Part shown: positions 16,793 through 26,100 of the stretch, piece by piece
How the letters are laid out: each line of letters opens with the position of its first letter
Position numbering within the stretch: the stretch's first letter is position 1
DNA from: G965222535 sp965222535
GTDB taxonomy: Bacteria; Pseudomonadota; Gammaproteobacteria; HK1
Length of the DNA stretch: 64,000 bases
Direction: 5' to 3'
NCBI GenBank assembly: GCA_965222535.1
Contig: OZ244957.1
Location: forward strand, 62,001 to 126,000
The notes under the pieces: generated by a model
Database searches by the model: none
The model's input: the letters and a program-made list of their open reading frames with translations, nothing else
Told to the model about the DNA's origin: nothing
Translations under genes and position numbers: made by a program

Positions 16793-18103
16793 TCAGCGCT
16801 CCTCGGGAATCAACCCGCGAGGGGCGAAACGCAGTGCCAGAAGCAGCGCCAGACCCATTGTCATATGGCGCATGTGGGCTGCGTTTTCCAGCAAGTGCAG
16901 ACGCAGCGGGTTGTCATTCGCCATACTGGCGGTAACCATAGCAATAAGCGCCAAACCCAACGGCTCGGCTTCGATCCAGCAGAACCACACCACGAAGCCG
17001 CCAAAAATTGCCCCTAGGTTGTTGCCCGAGCCACCGACGATGACCATCACCCAAATCAGAAAGGTAAAGCGCAGCGGTTGGTAGGAGGCGGGAGTGAATT
17101 GTCCATCTAGGGTAGTCAGCATCGCGCCGGCGACGCCGACCACCGCCGATCCGAGGACGAAAACCTGCAAATGACGCCACGTCACATCCTTGCCCATCGC
17201 ACCAGCGGCGGTCTCGTTGTCGCGGATGGCGCGCATCATGCGCCCCCAGGGCGAACGCAAAGCGGTTTCCGAAAGCCAGTAGATCACCACAAGCACGATA
17301 GTGAACAAGCCCGCATAGCCCAACTTGACAACAATTGATGAGGCCTCGATCAGCGGCACTCCAAGCTCACTGGCAAGGGCTTGCAGCCAAGTCGCGCTTT
17401 GCAAATCAACCTCATAGGGCAGCGGGCGCGGCAGGCCGGTGATGTTTTTCACTCCGCGCGTCAGCCAGTCTTCGTTTTTGAGTCCATAGATAATGATTTC
17501 TGAAATACCGAGGGTTGCAATCGCGAGATAGTCGGAGCGCAGGCCAAGGGCGATTTTGCCGATTACCCAAGCGGCACCGGCAGCAAACACGCCGCCAACT
17601 AACCAGGCCAGCAGGATCGGTAGTCCAAAACCGCCAAGGAAGCCGGTTTTCGCCGGCTCCACAGCTTCGATGGCACTGACCGCAGGGTCGATGATGGTGC
17701 GCATCGCACCGTAACCGACAAGCGCTACGGCACCGATCAACCAGTAGCGTAAGCGCGGCGGCGAACTACCGCGACGCCAGATCAAGACACCCGCGGCGAT
17801 AGTCAGCAGAGCGCACAGTACGCCGAGCAGTACGCGCGGCCCACCGGCTGACCAAGCCGCACCCACCGGTGGGTGCGATACGACGATCGCCGCTAAGCCG
17901 CCGAGCGCGGTAAAACCCATGATGCCGGCATTGAACAAACCGGCATAGCCCCATTGGATGTTGACGCCAAGAGTCATGACCGCCGAGATCAGGCAGAGGT
18001 TCAGGATCGCCAGCGCCACATTCCAACTCTGCAGTGTGCCGACCAGTCCCAGCAAGGCGAACATCGCAAGGAACAAGCCAGCCGATCGCGTGCGTTGGGT
18101 CAT
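16793..18103 (-). CDS. livM: Branched-chain amino acid-type ABC transporter permease LivM
   Basis: Inner-membrane permease of about 436 residues, last gene of the livK-G-F-H-M unit. Family marks: NIQWGYAGLFNAGIMGFTAL near the N-terminus, SDYLAIATLGISEII, SPWGRMMRAIRDNETAA and the C-terminal VGGSGNNLGAIFGG. It is longer than E. coli LivM-type domains because of loops around residues 85-150. The ATG at 18103 is chosen; an in-frame TTG at 18115, four bases after the livH stop, is the alternative. The imported compound (amino acid, urea or amide) cannot be told from sequence. Confidence 0.9.
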   Translation of the reverse strand: MTQRTRSAGLFLAMFALLGLVGTLQSWNVALAILNLCLISAVMTLGVNIQWGYAGLFNAGIMGFTALGGLAAIVVSHPPVGAAWSAGGPRVLLGVLCALLTIAAGVLIWRRGSSPPRLRYWLIGAVALVGYGAMRTIIDPAVSAIEAVEPAKTGFLGGFGLPILLAWLVGGVFAAGAAWVIGKIALGLRSDYLAIATLGISEIIIYGLKNEDWLTRGVKNITGLPRPLPYEVDLQSATWLQALASELGVPLIEASSIVVKLGYAGLFTIVLVVIYWLSETALRSPWGRMMRAIRDNETAAGAMGKDVTWRHLQVFVLGSAVVGVAGAMLTTLDGQFTPASYQPLRFTFLIWVMVIVGGSGNNLGAIFGGFVVWFCWIEAEPLGLALIAMVTASMANDNPLRLHLLENAAHMRHMTMGLALLLALRFAPRGLIPEER

Positions 18104-18119
18104 CGGATGCGTCAACGCT

Positions 18120-19133
18120 CTATGGCAGCTTGCCGCTTAGGATCCCGGTCGGTTTGACGACCAGCACAATCACCAAGATCACAAATGACACCGCGATTTT
18201 GTAGTCGGTAGAAAGTAGCTGCGCCAAACCGTCTGGGGCAAGCGCAGGCGGCAGCAGATAGTCAAACACCTTGCGGTAAGCAAACGTGATGGTCAATTCT
18301 GAAAACGCGATAATGAAACCGCCCGCGATAGCCCCTACCGGCTTGCCAATGCCGCCGACAATCGTAGCGGCGAAAATCGGCAACAGCAAAGACAGGTAAG
18401 TGAACGGCTTGTAGCTCTTGTCAAGCCCATACAGGGCACCCGCCACGGTGGCCAGAGTAGCGGTGATAATCCACGTGAACATCACCACGCGCGCCGGGGA
18501 AATACCAGACAGCAACGCTAAGTCTTCGTTGTCGGCGAAGGCACGCATTGATTTACCGGTGCGCGTACGGTTGAGAAAATAAAACAGCGCGATGACAAGC
18601 ACCACCACGGTCAGCACCGTGATCCCCTGCGAGGTTTTGATGGCGATCCCCTGCGCAAGCCCGGTCGCCGCCTTAAAATCCTTAGCGCTTATAATGAAGC
18701 GCACGCCGTCATTGAATACGCGATCGGCAGGCCCGATGATGAAACGGATCAGGCCGCTCAGCAAAAACATCATGCCGACCGAGACAATCAGGTAGATCAC
18801 CGGCTTTGCTTTTTGCACGCGGTAGTAACGATAAACCAACCGATCGGTGATCAAACACAAGCATACGCTGACGAGAACAGCAAATGGCAGTGCCAGCAGG
18901 GCAGTCGGCAGCGGCTGGATGCTGATCCCTTGCGCTTGCAGTAGCCAAGTCAGCAGGATCGTCGCCATCGCGCCAAACGACATCATCTCGCCATGGGCGA
19001 AGTTGGAGAAGCGCAGCACCGCATACACCATCGTCACCCCCAGCGCCCCGAGCGCCAGTTGGCTGCCGTAGGCAAGGCCGGGGACAAGGATAAAGTTGCT
19101 GATCAGCGCCAACGCATTCAGCGCGTCGTTCAT
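18120..19133 (-). CDS. livH: Branched-chain amino acid-type ABC transporter permease LivH
   Basis: 337-residue permease. N-terminal GSQLALGALGVTMVYAVLRF followed by SNFAHGEMMSFGAMA is the LivH signature, and GKSMRAFADNEDLALLSGI is the ATPase-contact region. It starts one base after the livF stop (TGA at 19135-19137), and its own end lies just before livM. The frame is open to 19271 within livF, but that extension is only an overlap reading. Together with LivM it forms the membrane channel of the transporter. Confidence 0.92.
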   Translation of the reverse strand: MNDALNALALISNFILVPGLAYGSQLALGALGVTMVYAVLRFSNFAHGEMMSFGAMATILLTWLLQAQGISIQPLPTALLALPFAVLVSVCLCLITDRLVYRYYRVQKAKPVIYLIVSVGMMFLLSGLIRFIIGPADRVFNDGVRFIISAKDFKAATGLAQGIAIKTSQGITVLTVVVLVIALFYFLNRTRTGKSMRAFADNEDLALLSGISPARVVMFTWIITATLATVAGALYGLDKSYKPFTYLSLLLPIFAATIVGGIGKPVGAIAGGFIIAFSELTITFAYRKVFDYLLPPALAPDGLAQLLSTDYKIAVSFVILVIVLVVKPTGILSGKLP

Positions 19134-19134
19134 C

Positions 19135-19839
19135 TCAGGCACCGAGGAATGCTTTACCAACGTCAGGGTCAGCGAGCAATGCCGCGCCACTGTCGCTGTA
19201 GCGGTTACGCCCCTGCACCAGCACGTAACCACGGTCAGCGATGCCGAGCGCCTGCTTGGCGTTTTGCTCAACCATCAGCACCGCGATGCCGCTGCGGGCA
19301 ATGTCAGTGATGCGTACGAACAATTGATCGGTGACAATTGGCGACACGCCGGCGGTTGGCTCATCGAGCATCAGCGCTGTCGGCTGCGTCATCAAAGCGC
19401 GTCCAATGGCCACCTGCTGGCGCTGACCGCCAGACAACTCACCCGCTAGCTGTTGGCGTTTTTGTTTCAGCACTGGGAACAGATCAAACACCTGCGCCAG
19501 CGTGTCGCTGAAATCATCCTCGCGGATGAACGCGCCCATTTCGAGGTTTTCCTGCACCGACAACGAGGTGAATACGTTATGGTTCTGCGGCACGAAGCTC
19601 ATGCCGGCGCGCACCCGATCCTGTGGCGTCATGTCAGTGATCGACACCGCCGCGATCGACACCTGCCCGCGGCGCAGCGGCAGCAACCCGAACATGGCCT
19701 TCATCGCCGTCGATTTGCCGGCACCGTTCGGCCCGATCACGACCGCTACCTCGCCGCGCTCAACGCCAATCGAGCACCCGCGCAGAATATCGACGTCGCT
19801 ATAGCCACCGTACATCTCACTGCCAAGGAGAAAACTCAC
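19135..19839 (-). CDS. livF: Branched-chain amino acid-type ABC transporter ATPase LivF
   Basis: 234 residues, the normal LivF length. Walker A GPNGAGKST, a Q-loop SFVPQNHNVF, signature LSGGQRQQ, Walker B ALMLDEPTAG and the H-loop MVEQNAKQAL are all intact, so it should be an active ATPase. The start is GTG at 19839, overlapping the livG stop as GTGA. With LivG it drives transport at the inner face of the membrane. Confidence 0.92.
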   Translation of the reverse strand: MSFLLGSEMYGGYSDVDILRGCSIGVERGEVAVVIGPNGAGKSTAMKAMFGLLPLRRGQVSIAAVSITDMTPQDRVRAGMSFVPQNHNVFTSLSVQENLEMGAFIREDDFSDTLAQVFDLFPVLKQKRQQLAGELSGGQRQQVAIGRALMTQPTALMLDEPTAGVSPIVTDQLFVRITDIARSGIAVLMVEQNAKQALGIADRGYVLVQGRNRYSDSGAALLADPDVGKAFLGA

Positions 19840-20624
19840 GGTGCTTGATCGTGCGGGTCGCGAGCGTGATGACCAGGGCCAAGATACACGTCAATGACGG
19901 CTTCGTTACGCATCACCTCGGCTGCCGAGCCAGTGGTCAGGATAGCGCCTTCGGACATCACGGTCACCGGCTCGCACAACCGCCCGATGAACTCCATGTC
20001 ATGCTCGATCATCCAGAAGGTATAGCCTTGCTCACGGTTCAACTCGATGATCGCGTCTCCGATGCGCTTGAGCAACGTGCGATTGACCCCGGCGGCGACT
20101 TCATCGAGAAAAACGATCTTTGGTGAGCACATCATCGTCCGCCCCAGCTCAAGCAGTTTTTTCTGCCCGCCAGAGATATTACCGGCGAGTTCATCGGCGA
20201 CGCTGCTTAGGTTCAGAAACTCGATGACCTCAGCGGCGCGCTGGCGTATGTGCGCTTCTTCGCGGCACACCTGGCGTGGTCGCAACCAAGCGTTGAGCAA
20301 GCGTTCACCGCTCTGCTCTTTTGGCACCATCATCAGGTTATTGCGCACACTCAGCGTCGCGAACTCCTGCGCTATCTGGAATGTGCGGCGGATGCCGCGG
20401 GCGAACAACTGATGCGGCTTGAGAGCGGTAATGTCCTTCCCCTCCAGTAATACCGTGCCGCTGTCTGGAGGATAAAGACCCGTAACGACATTAAATAATG
20501 TCGATTTGCCAGCCCCATTGGGGCCGATAAGTCCGCTGATCGCGCCACGCTCGATGGTCAGGGAGACACCGTTGATGGCGTGTATACCAGCGAAACTTTT
20601 GTGCAACTGCTGAACCGTAATCAC
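19836..20624 (-). CDS. livG: Branched-chain amino acid-type ABC transporter ATPase LivG
   Basis: 262 residues from a GTG start at 20624, which has AGGGGAT close upstream and gives the typical opening ITVQQLHKSFAGIHAINGVS; a GTG at 20657 would add eleven residues without family likeness. Walker A GPNGAGKST, RRTFQIAQEF in the Q-loop region, signature ISGGQKKLLELG, Walker B IVFLDEVAAG (Val-Ala in place of the usual Pro-Met/Thr) and the H-loop MIEHDME are visible. First gene after the terminator that follows livK. Confidence 0.9.
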   Translation of the reverse strand: MITVQQLHKSFAGIHAINGVSLTIERGAISGLIGPNGAGKSTLFNVVTGLYPPDSGTVLLEGKDITALKPHQLFARGIRRTFQIAQEFATLSVRNNLMMVPKEQSGERLLNAWLRPRQVCREEAHIRQRAAEVIEFLNLSSVADELAGNISGGQKKLLELGRTMMCSPKIVFLDEVAAGVNRTLLKRIGDAIIELNREQGYTFWMIEHDMEFIGRLCEPVTVMSEGAILTTGSAAEVMRNEAVIDVYLGPGHHARDPHDQAP

Positions 20625-20663
20625 CCCATCCCCTGTCAGACTACCCGCAAAGCACACTCAAAA

Positions 20664-20694
20664 AAACGGCGCGGAAAGCTGCTCCGCGCCGTTT
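20664..20694 (-). terminator. Intrinsic terminator or attenuator between livK and livG
   Basis: Perfect 12-bp inverted repeat AAACGGCGCGGA / TCCGCGCCGTTT with a 7-base loop. On the minus strand the stem is followed by a run of about seven T, giving a textbook rho-independent terminator. It lies downstream of livK and just before livG, so it should cut most transcripts after the binding protein and let a minority read into livGFHM, which fits the need for excess binding protein. Confidence 0.88.
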
Positions 20695-20752
20695 CAACCG
20701 CCAAGGCTTACGCCAATCGGAAGGAGGTGTCAAACGATTTGTCGCCGGTGCA

Positions 20753-21937
20753 TCAACGGAATCTAACGGTCGTGTTTTTGCCTCCCTTGACCAGAATTTC
20801 ACGGTAGTTTCCGGCCGACTCACCGTTACCGATCAACTCAACCGCCGAGGCACCGACGTAGTCAACGTGACCGCCTGCGGCGATGATGCGCAGCGCCACG
20901 CCGAGCTCGCCTGGATAGATCTTAATCCCTGGCGCATTCGCAACGCTCATAATGCTGCCTTTGAAAGCTTCGCTGTCGCTTGAACCGGCGGCTTGCATGG
21001 CCAACATGATCAATGCTGCCGCATCATACGACTCTGGGGCAAACGGACCTGACTTGAAACCATCCGCTGTGGCCATGCTCTCAAACTTAGCGGCACCTGG
21101 GCTGTCGGTGCCGGGTACAGAGCCGAGCGAGCCATTCAGTGCGGAACCAATGGCCTGTGGCAGGCTGTCGCCGATCATTCCATCCGGCAGGTAGAAGGTA
21201 TCAAACGCGTCGGTATCAAGGGCCGCCTGAATGACCCCTTTCCCGCCTTGGTCAAGGTAACCAGCGACCACTAAGATGTCACCGCCAGCCTGCGCCAGCA
21301 CCGCCACCTCAGCGCCGTAATCCGCTTTGCCATCTTCGTGCGAGGTGCTGATCGTCACTTTGCCGCCAACCGCTTTGAAGTTGGATTCGATGCTGTCCGC
21401 AAGACCTTTACCATAGTCGTTGTTGGTGTAGGTGATGGCCGCCGAGCGGTAACCGTTATCCTTCAGAATCTGCGCGACCACTTGCCCTTGCCGTGCATCC
21501 GAAGGCGCCGTGCGGAAAAACAGACCGTTGTCGTTAATCGACGACAACGCCGGTGAAGTCGCCGACGGCGAAACCATCACGACGCCGTTGGCCATCGCAA
21601 CGTTTTGCAAAATCGCGGTCGTAACTCCCGAACAATCAGCTCCCATGATGGCACTCACTCCATCAGCGGTGATCAGACGCTCGGCGGCGGCGGTTGCAGC
21701 GGCAGCGTCAATGCAAGTCGAATCACCGCGCACCGCCTGTACCGATTGACCGTTCATAAAACCACCGTCGCTATTGACTTCTTTGATCGCCAGTTCAGCA
21801 CCGGCCGCCATGTTCGGCGTCAGTGATTCGATCGGTCCGGTGAAACCGAGAATAATGCCGATTTTGACTTCGTCCGCAACAACCGTAGCAGCAACAAGGC
21901 TTGCCGCTGCTACGGCAACTAACAATGGTCTTTTCAT
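20753..21937 (-). CDS. livK: Periplasmic substrate-binding protein of a liv-type ABC transporter
   Basis: 394 residues with a clean Sec signal peptide (MKRPLLVAVAAASLVAATVVA, cut near residue 22 before DEVKIG). The mature protein follows the type 1 periplasmic-binding fold of Leu/Ile/Val receptors: KIGIILGFTGPIE, GAELAIKEVN, the SPSATSPAL ligand loop and YTNNDYGKGLADS. AGGAG lies seven bases before the ATG. It heads the liv operon and is separated from livG by a strong terminator. Ligand may be a branched-chain amino acid or another small amino compound or amide. Confidence 0.92.
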   Translation of the reverse strand: MKRPLLVAVAAASLVAATVVADEVKIGIILGFTGPIESLTPNMAAGAELAIKEVNSDGGFMNGQSVQAVRGDSTCIDAAAATAAAERLITADGVSAIMGADCSGVTTAILQNVAMANGVVMVSPSATSPALSSINDNGLFFRTAPSDARQGQVVAQILKDNGYRSAAITYTNNDYGKGLADSIESNFKAVGGKVTISTSHEDGKADYGAEVAVLAQAGGDILVVAGYLDQGGKGVIQAALDTDAFDTFYLPDGMIGDSLPQAIGSALNGSLGSVPGTDSPGAAKFESMATADGFKSGPFAPESYDAAALIMLAMQAAGSSDSEAFKGSIMSVANAPGIKIYPGELGVALRIIAAGGHVDYVGASAVELIGNGESAGNYREILVKGGKNTTVRFR

Positions 21938-22076
21938 AAAAACACTCCTTTATTATGTGGTTTTGTTACTGGGATCAACAAAGCGCCTTTACGCCTCTGT
22001 TGTAAAGGGCATTTTCCTCTGAGGGAGAATTTGTGTGCTGGGGGCAGTGTGTCTTGCACTACTTCAGTGCCAGACC

Positions 22077-22106
22077 TCTATACTACAATGGTTTATCGTA
22101 CAACAA
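22077..22106 (-). promoter_or_regulatory. Candidate sigma-70 promoter of livK
   Basis: On the minus strand TTGTTG (22106-22101) and TATAGA (22082-22077) are separated by 18 bases, close to the -35/-10 consensus and spacing. It lies about 140 bases upstream of the livK start, leaving a leader between promoter and gene. Read by eye only; other hexamer pairs in this AT-rich gap cannot be excluded. Confidence 0.35.
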
Positions 22107-22179
22107 ACAATGGTGATCTCGCAAAAAGTCCATTTTATTCTGTTTCAGGTGCCGGGGTTCAGGTGATTATGGTCTGGTT

Positions 22180-22975
22180 TATACCGGTGTTACTTGAAGA
22201 TGCAGGAAGGAGCTATTGTCATGCTCTCATCCCAGAGCCCCGCCCGTGGTCCTCGGTCATGCACGGCGTCGAGGCGAGGGCGCAGGAGATCCTGGGGTTA
22301 GGGGCTTGGGGGAAGGGGGTACAGCGTTCAGGCAGGTTAAAACACGCCCTCACCCTTCCCCCAATATAAACGGCTTTACCCTCCTTATTCTCCTGAAAAA
22401 GCAAGCGCAGCTTGTTTTTCAGGATTAAATAACGCTTTAGATTCCATAGCGCCGCCCGAAGTCCTCGGTCATGCACGGCGTCGAGGCGAGGGCGCAGGAG
22501 ATCCTGGGGTTAGGGGCTTGGGGGAAGGGGGTACAGCGTTCAGGCAGGTTAAAACACGCCCTCACCCTTCCCCCAATATAAACGGCTTTACCCTCCTTAT
22601 TCTCCTGAAAAAGCAAGCGCAGCTTGTTTTTCAGGATCAAATAACGCTTTAGATTCCATAGCGCCGCCCGAAGTCCTCGGTCATGCACGGCGTCGAGGCG
22701 AGGGCGCAGGAGATCCTGGGGTTAGGGGCTTGGGGGAAGGGGGTACAGCGTTCAGGCAGGTTAAAACACGCCCTCACCCTTCCCCCAATATAAACGGCTT
22801 TACCCTCCTTATTCTCCTGAAAAAGCAAGCGCAGCTTGTTTTTCAGGATTAAATAACGCTTTAGATTCCAGAGACACTGCCCGAAGCCCAATTTGTAGGC
22901 GTTAATTTAGGGAGCTGGACATAAAGAGGATAGAGGAGCATGCGCAATCAAGCATCTTCAAGTAGCATGAGTATA
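22180..22975. mobile_element. RepB MITE-like element, copy 4, expanded by internal triplication
   Basis: About 796 bases. The left end is TATACCGGTGTTACTTGAAG and the right end AAGTAGCATGAGTATA preceded by GCATCTTC, the exact inverse of the left end of copy 1. Between them the G-rich block, CCCTTCCCCCAATATAAACG and the TCCTGAAAAA / TTTTTCAGGA hairpin occur three times. Long open frames that cross the copies on the minus strand are identical by repetition and do not look like real protein. Confidence 0.8.
22259..22894. repeat. Three tandem copies of a 212-bp unit inside RepB
   Basis: The landmark ATGCACGGCG occurs at 22259, 22471 and 22683, exactly 212 bases apart, and the bases between are nearly identical (for example GGATTAAAT against GGATCAAAT). 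The near identity points to recent duplication or gene conversion. Each unit holds one G-rich block, its inverse and one hairpin. Confidence 0.92.
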
Positions 22976-22984
22976 TTTCGCGGT

Positions 22985-23091
22985 GCCTGCCCTGCTCAGC
23001 GAACGGTCACACCGCAGGTGCTCCTAATCAAAAATAAAACAATCCTTCTCTCTAACCCATTCAGGGTTTTTCGAGGCACCCAACGACATGA
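22985..23091. repeat. RepA variant-core copy, partial, inverted
   Basis: Contains AATCAAAAATAAAACAATCC followed by ACCCATTCAGGGTTTTTCGA and GGCACCC, which is the reverse complement of the copy at 2509-2703 including its unusual centre. The terminal hairpin arm is missing. It sits between RepB copy 4 and the end of the autotransporter gene. Confidence 0.7.
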
Positions 23092-23164
23092 GCGGTTTCA
23101 TCAACGGGCAGTGGGCCTGAATGAGAGATGAAAACCTCTCCTTCTGGGAGTAGGGAGCAGGGGC

Positions 23165-26100
23165 TCAGAAGCGGAGTTGGAAGCCCGCTACCACCGCGTG
23201 GTGGAACTTGCTGCCGTCGGCGATCATGCCAGCATAGCCAGCGCGAAACTTCCACAACCCTGACTGCATTGCCAGCACACTGGTACTGATGCCGTATATC
23301 GATCGCGGCAGACCATTGGCCTGCGCTGCGCTGGTAAAGCTCAGGATCCCGGTCAGGTCGGATTGACGCACCTCGCTAACAGACGCCTCCTGACTGTGGG
23401 TACCGATGGCACTCAGGTGCAGGTTAGGCTGCCATTTTACCGTTTCGAAAGCGTTAAACCACCCAACTGGCGACAGGCTCATGCCCACCTTCCAGCCACG
23501 ATAGCGCTGTTCAAACGCGGGGATCTCGGCGCGCAAGGCACTACCGCTGGCATCGTACGCGGCTTGCGTCAGCGCACCATCAAACACCGCCAGCCTAGGC
23601 ACCGCACGCATCCCGGCAAGGTCTAATCGGGTACCGATCCCGAGGCGCGCGTGCTTGTGGGTCATGCCAAAGCTGCCGCTCAAGCCGCCGCCGCCGATGG
23701 TATTGTCAAACGACGACTGGGCCTTATAGTCGCCATAAGAGAAGCTGGCGTTAGCGAACAGGTGCTCCCCATGCCAACTACTGTTCACCGCATAGCGTCT
23801 GCCACTGAGACTCGCCGACTGCACGCCGACACCTTCTGACAACGCCGCAGAGAGTTCAGGCATGGCAGACACCCCCATGCTGAAGCCATTGCCCAGCGGG
23901 GCATTGATGCCCAAAGCATAGCCCTGCACCGTCGCTTTACTGCCGCCGGCAAAGGTCGGCGAGTGGTTGCTGTGGGTACGTGACCAGAATTGCAGCCCGC
24001 TCTGCATGACGCGCCGCGTCTGGCTGTGATCAGCTGCCGCTGTCAGTACCCCTGCGGAGGCACCGCCATCAGCCCTCAAACCATGCGATAACGACGACGT
24101 CACGGTGTCACCAGCCCCGTCAAACCAATCGAAGTAGTAGCCCAGCAATGCAACCAATGCCGCACCGCCACCGATCGCAAACACCCCACCGCTGCCACCA
24201 CCGGTAGGGGGTGGAGTGGGGTCAGGCGGAGTGGGGCTGGCAGGGGCCGAGTACAAAGCGATTTGACCACTCACAGTTGCACTTCCCCCTCCGCTGGTAC
24301 TAATACTGCCCACAACCGTATTAACGTTACCACTTGAGGCGGTCATCAGCGTAACCGCATCCGTAGCTGTACCTGCTGACATGATCGTGGGGGCATTCAT
24401 CAGTAAGCCACTCGCGGCTGTTTGAGCAAACCCGACCAATTCAGAGCTCATGGCCTGCATATAGATATCCGCATTGCCGGTAAAGTTGATCGCGCCGGCG
24501 GTGATCTGGGGGAGGTTGTTTTGATCAACGATCAGTGCCGCCAACTGTGCCGTATTCGCAGCAGCATTATTAACTTGCACCGTACCCGACGGGCCAACAT
24601 CCAGATGCCCGCTGAACACTAAGCGACCTTCCTCTATCGCGACATGACTACCCGAAAATGCCACGTTGTTGACCAACGCATCGCCCGAGCCACGCTTGAC
24701 TAGGGTCTCCAAGCCAGCAATATCACCGTCAATCCTGCCGTTGGTAGAGGCCATGTCAAGTATCAGGCTGTCGGTACCGCCACCGAAATCCACATCCCCA
24801 GTGACCGTGCTGCCGCTTAGGGTGAACTCATCAGCAAGGTTGCCAAACAATACACTGCCGTTCAAGGTGCTGTCACTCAGTGAAACACGGGCCGCAGCGG
24901 CATCGAAGCGGGCAGCGGTGGCGGCAGTAATGATCGCGCCATCACTGATCGTTACTGCAATCTTGCCGCCCACACCCGCTTCCGCCCATATGCCAATCCC
25001 GCTGGCGTGTCCCGCGGTCACGCTGCCGCCGGTTACCGTGATGGCTGCATTGCCATCACCGTATGTTTTAGCGAACAAGCCAGTCGCATTGGCACCGTTA
25101 GCCGTAACAGTGCCCGTATTGATCACGGTCACATCACCAGCATCAGCAACACTGGTGGTGGTATCCCCCTCTTCTATGTAATAAGCCGCAACAACCCCAT
25201 TGGCAGCGAAGGTGCCGGCACCTGTACTACCACTACCGCCGCTAGTGGTGATGGTGCCGCTATTTTGTGCCAGCACGTCGCCATAGGCCGTTATCGCCGC
25301 GGTTGATCCCCTGCCATTGACTTGGATCGCTGCTGCCAAGCCGACGCCCTTATCACCCGTGGTTTCGATCGTTGCACCGAGATCGTTATAGGCACGCACG
25401 CGATTGGGGTTAGCAGCGGAACCACCATTCCTTGCGAGGGCGAGTACGCCTTCCGCATTCTTCCCGACCGTGACCACCTGCCCTTTGTTGCGCACCTCCG
25501 CCGCCCCCGAAGCCGCACTACCGTCAGCAGCAGTTATTGCGAGAAGCGCTACAGCCCAATCACCGCCCGTCTCAACCCGCCCGGTTGCGCGGTTCTCAAC
25601 GACCGCAACGGCAGTGCTGGAATAGGCATAAACGCCATGCGCGCCGAACGTGGCACCCTCATATTCGAATGCCTCGGTCTGGAGGGTTGTGATTTGACCC
25701 TCGTTCAGCGCTTCTGCATCGCCACCGTCCGAACTGGCAACCATGCCAGTGGCCGCGGTGCCGTGAGTCACGATCACTCCACTGGCTGCGTTGAATGCGG
25801 ATGCGTCTGCTGCATCCGCATACACATTGATGCCGCTCGCACTATGCCACGTATCGTTGCTGGTGCCGGCGCGGTCGATCCTGTAAACGTTACCACGGGT
25901 GATGATCCTGCCACTGTTCATCGCCCGTGCTTCACCGCCTCCGTAGGCAGCCGCCGCGATACCGAATGCGCCGGTGGCTGCGGTGGTGGTTTCGATGACG
26001 CCGCCATCATAGTTGATGACCCCTGCCAATCCCCCTTCCCCAGCGTAGGCAAGCGCCCCTGCCCCAATATAAAATACGCTCTCATTGTGGAACCCACCGC

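Noticed and set aside
22219..22891. Three nearly identical minus-strand open frames of 80-85 codons
   Set aside because: They are the same repeat read three times across the 212-bp tandem; parts of the frame come from hairpin and G-rich blocks, and no start signal or protein family fits.
22180..22975. CRISPR array
   Set aside because: The tandem has only three 212-bp units with no short repeat-unique spacer pattern; it is duplication within RepB. No cas gene is in the window.
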